Below are positions 24,470 through 31,141 of a DNA stretch of 38,491 nucleotides, piece after piece. The stretch covers positions 1 to 38,491 of the forward strand of contig JAPOYI010000062.1 of NCBI GenBank assembly GCA_026706665.1, read 5' to 3'. The first letter of the stretch is position 1; each line of letters begins with the position of its first letter. The translations under genes were made by a program, and so were the position numbers. Below the pieces are notes generated by a model. That model ran no database searches, was not told the origin of the DNA, and saw nothing but the letters and a program-made list of their open reading frames with translations. Origin of the DNA: Gammaproteobacteria bacterium. Its GTDB lineage: Bacteria > Pseudomonadota > Gammaproteobacteria > Pseudomonadales > Azotimanducaceae.

Positions 24470-25528
24470 CTAGCGTTGCCACAGGGACAGTAAGGAGACC
24501 CTCTCACGCCCGGTTCTGCCGCCGGCGCCCTTCAGGATGAAGACATCCGGCTGCAGGATGTTCTCCCAGGGATCGTGGATGTCGAGGTTGAGTATCCCCG
24601 GGACCCGCTTGTTTGCGGCGTATACGAGCAGATCGCCCGGACAGACAACCACGACCAGCAGCACCCGGTAGATCAGGCGGCCCACGACCGCGACCGCCCA
24701 GAACACCCCCAGGAAGTACAGGAACGCGCCGGTCACGAGCAGGCTCCTTGCCCAGGCTGCGTCGAACAACCACTTGAAGATCGGTGCGAACGCTGCACAC
24801 GCCGCATAGGGCACGACCACCAGACTCGCCACCGCCAGTGGCGCCAGGACGACTCCCAGAACTCCCGCGCCGGCGGTTGCGGGAAGCGGCAGCCCCAGGG
24901 AGCCGGCGATCGTCGAACCCGCTGCCGGCGAGGTCAGCCCCAGAATCGCGTTGACCGGCACGAGAATGACCGCGGTCATGCTGCACCGCGCCCAGAACAG
25001 GCTCAGCGTGCGCCGCCAGTCGACCATCTTGAACCTGCGCTCGACCGACTCCCTCTCCTGTTTCAAGCGCCGGCCGACAGACCTTCCCTCCTCGGACCAG
25101 TGGCGCGGAGCCGACGTATCCGGTTCCACCGACGGTTCCGAGCCGCGCTCCCAACCGATCGTCGTCCGTTTCCGGCCCTTCGATCTCTCTGGCGCCCGGT
25201 CCTTTTCGGTTGCCGCCAGCGAGCGGTCGTACTTCGTCTTGCTCTCCGCGTCCTTGAACACCGTTTCGCAGGCGTCGGCCAGCTTCCGCCGGGCCTCGGC
25301 CGTCAGCCCTCGTTCGCCCTTGGAACTGATGCTCCTGGAGATCTTCCTCGCCTTCTCGCGGAGCTGCTCAAGCGGCGCGTCCCTCTCCAGCTTGAGAAAC
25401 TCGTAGAGGTCCTTCTTCTTCCGGTACAGGTCCCGGCCCTTCTTCTCGCTCTCGAGGACCAGGAACAGGCTCGGGATCGACTCGATGACGTCGTCGATGC
25501 TGGAATCGCCCGCGCCGGTGGAGCCCAT
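24470..25528 (-). CDS. HPD-less J-like domain fused to membrane helices
   Basis: A 352-aa protein. Residues 39-104 form a J-domain-like three-helix unit: KDLYEFLKLERDAPLEQLRE, KARKISRSISSKGERGLTAE, ACETVFKDAESKTKYDRSL. The helix I and III signatures (YEFL, KYDRSL) match DnaJ, but the loop that should hold HPD reads SSKGERG. A charged linker (about 105-170) leads to four or so hydrophobic segments (AVILVPVNAILGL, GVLGVVLAPLAVASLVVVPY, SLLVTGAFLYFLGVFWAVAV, LIYRVLLVVVVCPGDLLVY). ATG 25528 has GGAGAA upstream. It is last in the grpE-hsp70-J/TonB-J/TM operon, 43 bp after the J/TonB gene. The likely role is recruiting the cognate Hsp70 to the inner membrane. The missing HPD makes ATPase stimulation doubtful. 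Confidence 0.85.
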   Translation of the reverse strand: MGSTGAGDSSIDDVIESIPSLFLVLESEKKGRDLYRKKKDLYEFLKLERDAPLEQLREKARKISRSISSKGERGLTAEARRKLADACETVFKDAESKTKYDRSLAATEKDRAPERSKGRKRTTIGWERGSEPSVEPDTSAPRHWSEEGRSVGRRLKQERESVERRFKMVDWRRTLSLFWARCSMTAVILVPVNAILGLTSPAAGSTIAGSLGLPLPATAGAGVLGVVLAPLAVASLVVVPYAACAAFAPIFKWLFDAAWARSLLVTGAFLYFLGVFWAVAVVGRLIYRVLLVVVVCPGDLLVYAANKRVPGILNLDIHDPWENILQPDVFILKGAGGRTGRERVSLLSLWQR

Positions 25529-25571
25529 TCTGATTCTCCGTTGTGCCTTCCGGCCGGTCGTTCGGGAAGGC

Positions 25572-26558
25572 TCAGTCGAGCTCGAAGTTGACCGTCACGG
25601 TCATGATGACCGGCTGGGGAACACCATTGAGCAGTGTCGGCGTGTAGCGCCATTGCCTGACCGCCTCGATCGCCGCGTCGTCGAGCAACGGAATCGATCG
25701 CAGCACTCTCACACCGTCGACCCCGCCGGATGTTCCGATGACCGTCTCGAGAATCACCACCCCCTGAACACGTCTCGCCCGAGCCGCTCGCGGATAGACC
25801 GGCGGCACGTGGTGCAGCTTGGTCGGGGCGGTGACATTGCCGCCGACGCGAACCGGCTCCGCCGCGGTCTCCTGCTCCGGCGCCTCCGGCGCTGCGATGT
25901 CGAAGATCGCGCGGTCCGGTTCCGAAGCGTCCCCTACGGTGTCCACCGCGACAGGCGCCGCACTCACCGTCGCAACGGTCTGCCCGGCGTCGGCTTCGGG
26001 AACTGCGGCCGAAGTTTCGTCGCCGGTAGCCGTCGCCAGGCTGACGCCAGACGGGCCCGTACCCGCCGCCTCGTTCGGCCGCCGCGGTGGCGGCGCCGGA
26101 TTCGTCGTCGCCTGGGGAGTTGCAATTTCCTCCGCGCTTCTCGGACCGTCGCCGGACTCCTGCGCGGCCGTCCGGCCATCGTCCGAGGAAGCGCCGTCCG
26201 GCCAGACGTCCATGCGCTGCCCCAGCCACACGGCGCAGGCCACGATGCCGGCCGCCAGCAGGAGCACTGCGGCCCGTGGGGCGAGCGTTCGGATTCCGCC
26301 CCCGCCCACCCGCGGGAGCGTCTGGTCGTATTCCCGCTTGGTCCTGGCATTGCGGAAGACTCCCTGGCACGCCTCGGCGAGCTCCCTCCTCGCCTCCGCC
26401 TTGAGGCCCCTTTCGCCCTTCGACCGGATAGAGTTGACGATCTGCCGGGCGCGCTCCTGAAGTGCCTCCGGCCGCGAATCCCTGCTCATCCTGAGAAACT
26501 CGTACAGGTCACGCCGGCCAACCAGTTGGAGCCGATCCTGCAGGTCCTCCGTCCTCAT
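25572..26558 (-). CDS. HPD-less J-like domain fused to a TonB C-terminal domain
   Basis: A 328-aa protein. The N-terminal unit DLYEFLRMSRDSRPEALQER, IVNSIRSKGERGLKAEARRE, CQGVFRNARTKREYDQTL (residues 17-81) is a paralogue of the J-like module in the next gene, again with SKGERGL in place of HPD. One membrane helix follows (APRAAVLLLAAGIVACAVWL, about 93-112), then a 110-residue Pro/Ala/Glu-rich periplasmic linker. The end is a TonB C-terminal domain (about 235-328): PPVYPRAARARRVQGVVILE, LDDAAIEAVRQWRYTPTLLN, VIMTVTVNFELD. Start ATG 26558 with GGAGAGGGGG upstream. It would place a chaperone-recruiting module in the cytoplasm and a TonB module in the periplasm, a combination I have not met before. 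Operon position: 52 bp after hsp70. Confidence 0.88.
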   Translation of the reverse strand: MRTEDLQDRLQLVGRRDLYEFLRMSRDSRPEALQERARQIVNSIRSKGERGLKAEARRELAEACQGVFRNARTKREYDQTLPRVGGGGIRTLAPRAAVLLLAAGIVACAVWLGQRMDVWPDGASSDDGRTAAQESGDGPRSAEEIATPQATTNPAPPPRRPNEAAGTGPSGVSLATATGDETSAAVPEADAGQTVATVSAAPVAVDTVGDASEPDRAIFDIAAPEAPEQETAAEPVRVGGNVTAPTKLHHVPPVYPRAARARRVQGVVILETVIGTSGGVDGVRVLRSIPLLDDAAIEAVRQWRYTPTLLNGVPQPVIMTVTVNFELD

Positions 26559-26610
26559 CGCCCCCTCTCCATCCCGATCTCCTCACGCGGAGTCCGCCCG
26601 GTCGGTCCGC

Positions 26611-28314
26611 TCAACTCACGGAAACCGACATCGCCAGCGCCTTCTTCTCCGCGATTTCCTCCGTGCTCAGGATCGCTCCGGTCTTGATCTGCGTATCGGC
26701 CTGGCCGCCGGTAGTCGGGTCTGTCGCGTGCACCGACAGCAGTCCATCCGCGGAAAGGGAAAACTCCACCTCGACCGGGGATCCCTGCGGCAGCGCCCGG
26801 GCGAAGTTCACGATGGCATTGCCGATCTGGGTGGAAGTATCCAACTCTACGGTACGCTCGCGCTCCGTGTTCTCCATGCAGCGCACGTTGACCCCCCGCT
26901 GTCCCTCGACTACGGTCCCGAGCGTCGTCGTCGCCTTGGTCGGGACCTTCGAATCCAGGATGATCAGGTTCTCGACGAATTCCCTCATCTTCCCGGTAGC
27001 GGCATCGACCTGGTCCGGATCCACCACCACCACGCCGAAGCTCTTGGACGTCACGTTGCGGATCACCTGCTGCGTCATCCTCCGAACCTGACGTGCGTCC
27101 ATTCCGTGGGCGCGCGCCACGCTCTGCTCCGCCCGCATCCGCACGTGCTCGGGAGTCGCATCGACGGCGACGTCCGCGACATCGGCGCCGGTCTGCTCCG
27201 CGATCTTCTTCTCCACCTCGCCGTCCACGAAACACTTGTGGGCGTAGAGCGCCGCGCCTTTCGCCACGGCCAGGTGAGGTTCCACCAGCTGGATCTTGTC
27301 GGCCGCGAGCGACGGGAACAGCCCGATGAGCCGCTCCCGCACCTGCGCCATGTACGTCGACCCGCCGACCAGGAGGATCTGGTCGAGCCGTCCCTTGTTG
27401 TGCTCGTCCCTCGCCGTCGCCACGACTTCTTCCGTCAGGCCGCAGGTCCGGTTCAGCAGCTCGCTCGTGATTTCGTCGAACGTGTCCCGCGTAAGTTCAA
27501 TGCGCGACCGCTTGGCTCCGAACCGTACGGGAACCGTCTGGCTCAACTTGGAGCTCAAGGACTTCTTGGCTCCCTCGGCGAGAGCGAGGAGCTCCTGGCG
27601 CATCTCCTCGTCGTCCACCAGCAGGTCGTCAGGATCGACGCCGTGCTCTCGGGAGAATTGCTCGGCAAGCCATTGCGCCAAGGCCTGATCCCAATTGTCG
27701 CCGCCCAGGTGATCGTCCCCCTTGACGCAAACGACATCTATCGCGTTGTCCTTGACGTCGATGACGGTGACGTCGAACGTTCCGCCGCCGAGATCGTAGA
27801 CGAGTATGGTCTGGTCCTTCAGGTCACCGCTCGCGGCGTAGTAGTATGCGGCGGCCGTGGGCTCGGGTATCACGTAACGGACGTCGAGCCCCGCCAGGGT
27901 CCCGGCCTGCTTCGTCGCCTCCCTGTGAGCCACACCGAAATAGGCGGGGCAGGTGATTACGACGTCCTTTACCGTATCCCCGGTCTGTTCTTCCGCGTCC
28001 TTGACGACCTTCCTGAGTATGTAGGACGATACCTCCTGGGGCGTGAGGGGCGTGTCCGCGAACCCCTCGAGTCGGATTTCCTCCCCCATGCTTCGCTTGA
28101 TCTTCGAGACGACTTTGTCGGGCGAGAGCTTCAGCTCTTCCTTGGCCGTCTTGCCTACGACGATGTTGTCGGAGGTCTCGAAGTAGACCACGGACGGAGT
28201 CGTGGCATCTCCTTCGCTATTCAGTATGATCTCCGGCTTTCCCGCGTCGTCCACGCGGGCGATGCACGAGTACGTCGTTCCAAGGTCGATGCCGAAGACT
28301 CGGTTTCCTGCCAT
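26611..28314 (-). CDS. Hsp70 (DnaK-like) chaperone, short lid
   Basis: A 567-aa Hsp70 from ATG 28314 (GGAGTGG upstream). The nucleotide-binding domain has the phosphate loop GIDLGTTYS, IPEPTAAAYYY, phosphate 2 LVYDLGGGTFDVTV and the adenosine motif ILLVGGSTYMAQVRERL. The segment between nucleotide- and substrate-binding domains is unusual: a 60-residue helical insertion (GEVEKKIAEQTGADVADVAV then MTQQVIRNVTSKSFGVVVVD) replaces the classic short DxxPLxLG linker. The beta substrate-binding subdomain is recognisable (TKATTTLGTVVEGQRGVNVR, VEVEFSLSADGLLSVHATD), but the helical lid is reduced to about 20 residues ending AMSVSVS. It is a dedicated, non-housekeeping Hsp70, coupled with GrpE upstream and two J-like membrane proteins downstream. 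Confidence 0.95.
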   Translation of the reverse strand: MAGNRVFGIDLGTTYSCIARVDDAGKPEIILNSEGDATTPSVVYFETSDNIVVGKTAKEELKLSPDKVVSKIKRSMGEEIRLEGFADTPLTPQEVSSYILRKVVKDAEEQTGDTVKDVVITCPAYFGVAHREATKQAGTLAGLDVRYVIPEPTAAAYYYAASGDLKDQTILVYDLGGGTFDVTVIDVKDNAIDVVCVKGDDHLGGDNWDQALAQWLAEQFSREHGVDPDDLLVDDEEMRQELLALAEGAKKSLSSKLSQTVPVRFGAKRSRIELTRDTFDEITSELLNRTCGLTEEVVATARDEHNKGRLDQILLVGGSTYMAQVRERLIGLFPSLAADKIQLVEPHLAVAKGAALYAHKCFVDGEVEKKIAEQTGADVADVAVDATPEHVRMRAEQSVARAHGMDARQVRRMTQQVIRNVTSKSFGVVVVDPDQVDAATGKMREFVENLIILDSKVPTKATTTLGTVVEGQRGVNVRCMENTERERTVELDTSTQIGNAIVNFARALPQGSPVEVEFSLSADGLLSVHATDPTTGGQADTQIKTGAILSTEEIAEKKALAMSVSVS

Positions 28315-28372
28315 GGGTCCACTCCAGCAGTCTGAAACGATTGACGGGGCGACGGTGTGCCGCGCCGAATCC

Positions 28373-29032
28373 TCACGCGGTCGGCGGCTCCGGTTCGAAT
28401 CTGTAGGTCGACACGCGGGCCTTGACCAGCACTTTCCCGTTGCGCTCGAACCCGGGACGCGTGCAGGACGCGACGGTTCGCGCGCGCGTCCCATCGTCCG
28501 TCGGCACCGTCTTGCGCACCGTGTGCCGCGCCGCGTCGAAGGGGTCGGAGACTTCCGCGCGGTACGCGGAGACTCCGTTGTCGCTCAGGACGATCTCGAC
28601 GTCGTCCTGGAGCCCCTCCAGCAGTTCGCAGAATTGGGCTGGCGAGACCTCGCCGGCCGGTGCATCGCGAACGGCGGTCAAGACCTTGCCGATCTCGGCG
28701 TGGTGGCGAACCATGCCGACGATGAAGGGACGCGCCGCCTGTTCGACGAGGTCGGCGCGATGACCGTGCAGCTCCTCGTGCAGGCGGTCGATTACTTGCT
28801 GCTTGTGCGCGTCGTACTGCAGCTTGTCCTCGAAGACCGTCAGGATGCGTTCGACGCCGGCCTCGATTCTGGCGCCGACGTCCGTCGCCTCCGCCGCTAC
28901 AGGATCCGCAGCCGGGGCGTCGGCTTCCGACTCCGCAGCCCCACCGGGGTCCGCGGCGTCTCCTGGCGGCGGCGCGGGGGGTTCATCGACGCTCGTCGAA
29001 GGCTGCCCGCCGTCCCGGTCTTCATCGTTCAT
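28373..29032 (-). CDS. grpE: GrpE-like nucleotide exchange factor
   Basis: A 219-aa protein from ATG 29032 (GAGGGGA upstream). An acidic Pro/Ala-rich N-terminal 50 residues precedes a long helix (IEAGVERILTVFEDKLQYDA, VIDRLHEELHGHRADLVEQA) and the four-helix region (RPFIVGMVRHHAEIGKVLTA). The C-terminal beta domain DPFDAARHTVRKTVPTDDGT, then RPGFERNGKVLVKARVSTY parallels the GrpE beta wing (FDPxxHEAV... GYxxxxRVLRPAxV). GrpE opens Hsp70 to release ADP. It is 58 bp upstream of the Hsp70 gene and therefore likely specific to it. Divergence from housekeeping GrpE is large. Confidence 0.85.
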   Translation of the reverse strand: MNDEDRDGGQPSTSVDEPPAPPPGDAADPGGAAESEADAPAADPVAAEATDVGARIEAGVERILTVFEDKLQYDAHKQQVIDRLHEELHGHRADLVEQAARPFIVGMVRHHAEIGKVLTAVRDAPAGEVSPAQFCELLEGLQDDVEIVLSDNGVSAYRAEVSDPFDAARHTVRKTVPTDDGTRARTVASCTRPGFERNGKVLVKARVSTYRFEPEPPTA

Positions 29033-29214
29033 GTTGAGGTCCCCTCGCCACGACCGGCGGCCGACGAATCGCCCTGGTCGGACGGAATGTCCACGATCCA
29101 GTCCTCGGCGCTCGAATCCCCGCGGTGCCAAGCGATTTGGAACCTCGCCCGCGACGGTTCGCTCACGGACGTCGACGTTGGCGCCCCGTCACCATTGCGC
29201 CGCAGGACAGCCAA
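29029..29214 (-). CDS. Possible 61-aa leader gene coupled to grpE
   Basis: A TTG-started frame whose TGA overlaps the grpE ATG (ATGA). The central stretch RFQIAWHRGDSSAEDWIVDI looks protein-like; the rest is Ser/Gly-rich. It could be a genuine small first gene of the chaperone operon or a short coupled leader. No family recognised and the start is weak. Confidence 0.35.
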   Translation of the reverse strand: MAVLRRNGDGAPTSTSVSEPSRARFQIAWHRGDSSAEDWIVDIPSDQGDSSAAGRGEGTST

Positions 29215-29346
29215 AGATCACGACCGTGGCGATCGCACCCAGCCGGGCGACGACCCTGCCCCGCCAATCGGCGCGGACACATCCCGACGCGACACGCCGT
29301 CGGCTGGGAGCGCGGCCGACGCAAGCGCCACCCGCGGGCCCTGCGT

Positions 29347-29745
29347 CTACTCCACTACCTCGGCCTCGAGGATGACCGCCGCCTCCCTCCCGCCGAACGT
29401 GGACGAGAACACCGTCATCCCGACGAACTCGAACTCGGGCGGCACCTCGTTGAGCTCCTCTTGCATGGTGCCCGTCCGGCTCGTGGCCAGCAGGATGTAG
29501 CGGAACTGCCGCCCCTCCGGGTCGAGCGTCATGACGACGACCGCTTCCCGGCCGCCGAACGCGGTCTCACCACCCTGCGTGCCGGCGAACCGGTATCCGT
29601 CCGCGCCGGCTTCGTTCAACTCGTCCTGCATCGTGCCGGTGCGATTCGTCGCGAGCAGGAGGAACCTCTCCTGCTCCTGCGCCGCCGCCGGCCCTGCCGC
29701 CGCCAGGACGACCACCCCCACCATCAGCCACCAGAACCTCTTCAT
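29347..29745 (-). CDS. Secreted protein with two internal repeats
   Basis: A 132-aa protein from ATG 29745. Signal peptide FWWLMVGVVVLAAAGPAAA, cleaved before QEQ. The mature part is two copies of a 45-residue unit: RFLLLATNRTGTMQDELNEA...TAFGGREAVVVM and RYILLATSRTGTMQEELNEV...STFGGREAAVIL. The pattern (strand, polar helix MQxELNE, strand with FGGREA) suggests an alpha/beta unit of about 45 residues duplicated in tandem, reminiscent of short DUF4177-like folds, but I cannot confirm a family. It lies 83 bp after the barrel gene and ends 132 bp before the grpE-leading frame, all in the same direction. Confidence 0.75.
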   Translation of the reverse strand: MKRFWWLMVGVVVLAAAGPAAAQEQERFLLLATNRTGTMQDELNEAGADGYRFAGTQGGETAFGGREAVVVMTLDPEGRQFRYILLATSRTGTMQEELNEVPPEFEFVGMTVFSSTFGGREAAVILEAEVVE

Positions 29746-29828
29746 CCCGTCCTCCTGTTCCCTGCCGTGCCACGCGGGCAGCGTCCCGCCGGACTCTCTC
29801 CCCAACCGCGGCCCGTGAGCGGCCAGCC

Positions 29829-30359
29829 TCAGAACCCGAGCCCAAGGCCTGCCACGAGATGGGTGTCGCCGTCGTACTCGAGCGCCGCTCTGGCCATCCA
29901 GGCGCCAGTGAGGCGGTAGTCACCGCCGAAGCCGATGCGGCTGCCGACGCCGTTGTCGCCGAGTTCGACCGCGAAGCCAGCGGTACCCGCGGCCACGTTC
30001 GTTCTGCGGTAGCCGATCAGCACGTGGCCGATGAGGTCGAACCGGTCGTTGACCCCGTACCGGAAGCCCGGGCCGACGCCCGCGTAGATGCGTGTGGCGC
30101 TGAACTCGAAGCCGCGCAAGCCGGGCACGCTGAGAGAGCCGGCGTCGGCACCCACCGAATTCACCGACACCGCACCGACGAAGGTGACGTACTCCCAGGG
30201 TGACGGGACGTCGCCGTGGACGGCGAAGCCGAGATTGCTCGACAGCCCTTCGAGGCCGGCGACGTGGTCGTACGAGAAGAGGACCTTGCGCTCCTGCGCC
30301 GCCGCCGGCTGAACGAGGCTCGCGGCCAGCACGAGGGCGATCACGGCGAGCTTGTGCAT
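29829..30359 (-). CDS. Outer-membrane beta-barrel candidate
   Basis: A 176-aa protein from ATG 30359. Signal peptide MHKLAVIALVLAASLVQPAA, then AQERK. The mature region alternates aromatic and small residues in strand-length segments (NLGFAVHGDVPSPWEYVTFV, ATRIYAGVGPGFRYGVNDRF, LIGHVLIGYRRT, WMARAALEYDGDTHLVAGLG) and ends LGLGF, a terminal Phe typical of barrel proteins inserted by BAM. With 8-10 strands the size fits a small OmpA-like or OmpW-like barrel. It is first of the same-direction genes leading into the chaperone cluster. Confidence 0.75.
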   Translation of the reverse strand: MHKLAVIALVLAASLVQPAAAQERKVLFSYDHVAGLEGLSSNLGFAVHGDVPSPWEYVTFVGAVSVNSVGADAGSLSVPGLRGFEFSATRIYAGVGPGFRYGVNDRFDLIGHVLIGYRRTNVAAGTAGFAVELGDNGVGSRIGFGGDYRLTGAWMARAALEYDGDTHLVAGLGLGF

Positions 30360-30687
30360 GCCTTCCCTCCCGGGAATGGTGGTCGGGGTCGCGCCCCTTC
30401 GGGGCAACGCAGCGCTGGCTGCCTGCCCGGATCCGCCTCCATCTGGTCCTCTACGATCGGCACCGTCGATGCCGCCTCGGCTGCGCGGGGCTGGTCGCCC
30501 GTCCCGCATGCCTCCTGCCCGCAACGTGGTCCGCTGAGGGAGTCGCGAGCGGTACGATCCTTACGAAAGGGTGATAGTATCCCCAAGGGGCGGCTGTCCG
30601 CAAGCGAAAGTATCGGTATAGCGTTATTCCCTCCAACTGCTTGCTTGCCATGCACTTACGGAAATCCGCCCGGCGTACAATCGTGTC
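30360..30687. promoter_or_regulatory. Divergent control region of barrel and XRE genes
   Basis: This 328-base stretch separates the minus-strand barrel gene from the plus-strand XRE gene and must hold both promoters. Its right half (30550-30680) is visibly more A/T-rich than the surroundings. I found a -10-like TACAAT for the XRE gene (separate entry). No inverted repeat strong enough to name as an operator was seen. Confidence 0.45.
30676..30681 (+). promoter_or_regulatory. -10-like TACAAT for a leaderless XRE transcript
   Basis: TACAAT at 30676-30681 is followed after 6 bases by the GTG at 30688, so the transcript would start at or next to the first codon, and no ribosome-binding site precedes the GTG. 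The -35 region (about 30653-30659) is weak. Confidence 0.45.
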
Positions 30688-31140
30688 GTGCCATCAACCA
30701 GGTGGGGAACCGCCCTCGCGGCCCTTCTTCAGGAACGCGGCTGGACGCAGAAGCAGTTGGCGAGCGCGGCGCAGTTGCGCCCGAACACGTTGACGGCGAT
30801 CATTCGCCACGGCGGAGAGACCGACACCCGGACGCTACGTCGGCTCGCGCGCGTCCTCGACGTCGATGTCGCCGAGTTGCTCATGACCCCGGAACAGCGG
30901 CTGATCCTGCAGACGCACCGCGAGCGCACCATCGAGCGGATCACCGCGTCCGTGCTCGATCAGATCCGGGAAACGGTCCGCGAGCTGGTCCGGAACGAAC
31001 TGGCCAAGGCCGGCGTGTCGACGGACTTGACGGACACACCCGAGGTGGCTGCGCCTCCACAGACCCTTGAACGATCGCGCACGCCGGAAGAGCCGGCCCG
31101 CGCCGATCGAGAACGCACCGACGTCCGCCGAGAACGCTGA
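30688..31140 (+). CDS. XRE-family DNA-binding protein
   Basis: A 150-aa regulator from GTG 30688. Residues 7-60 form a Cro/C1-type helix-turn-helix: ALAALLQERGWTQKQLASAA then QLRPNTLTAIIRHGGETDTR and TLRRLARVLDVDVAELL. The C-terminal 80 residues are a charged helix (RERTIERITASVLDQIRETV, RELVRNELAKAG), probably for oligomerisation, with a disordered basic tail. It faces the barrel/chaperone cluster across a 328-bp divergent region and its stop is separated from the convergent Lon stop by only one base. It is a candidate regulator of the adjacent cluster. Confidence 0.85.
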   Translation: MPSTRWGTALAALLQERGWTQKQLASAAQLRPNTLTAIIRHGGETDTRTLRRLARVLDVDVAELLMTPEQRLILQTHRERTIERITASVLDQIRETVRELVRNELAKAGVSTDLTDTPEVAAPPQTLERSRTPEEPARADRERTDVRRER

Positions 31141-31141
31141 C

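Noticed and set aside
26728-28335. A 535-codon frame opposite hsp70
   Set aside because: Antisense shadow of a conserved Hsp70 gene in GC-rich DNA; no motifs or ribosome-binding site.
28315-29346. CIRCE or sigma-32 type heat-shock control before grpE/hsp70
   Set aside because: I searched by eye for TTAGCACTC/GAGTGCTAA and CTTGAA-CCCCAT patterns and found none.
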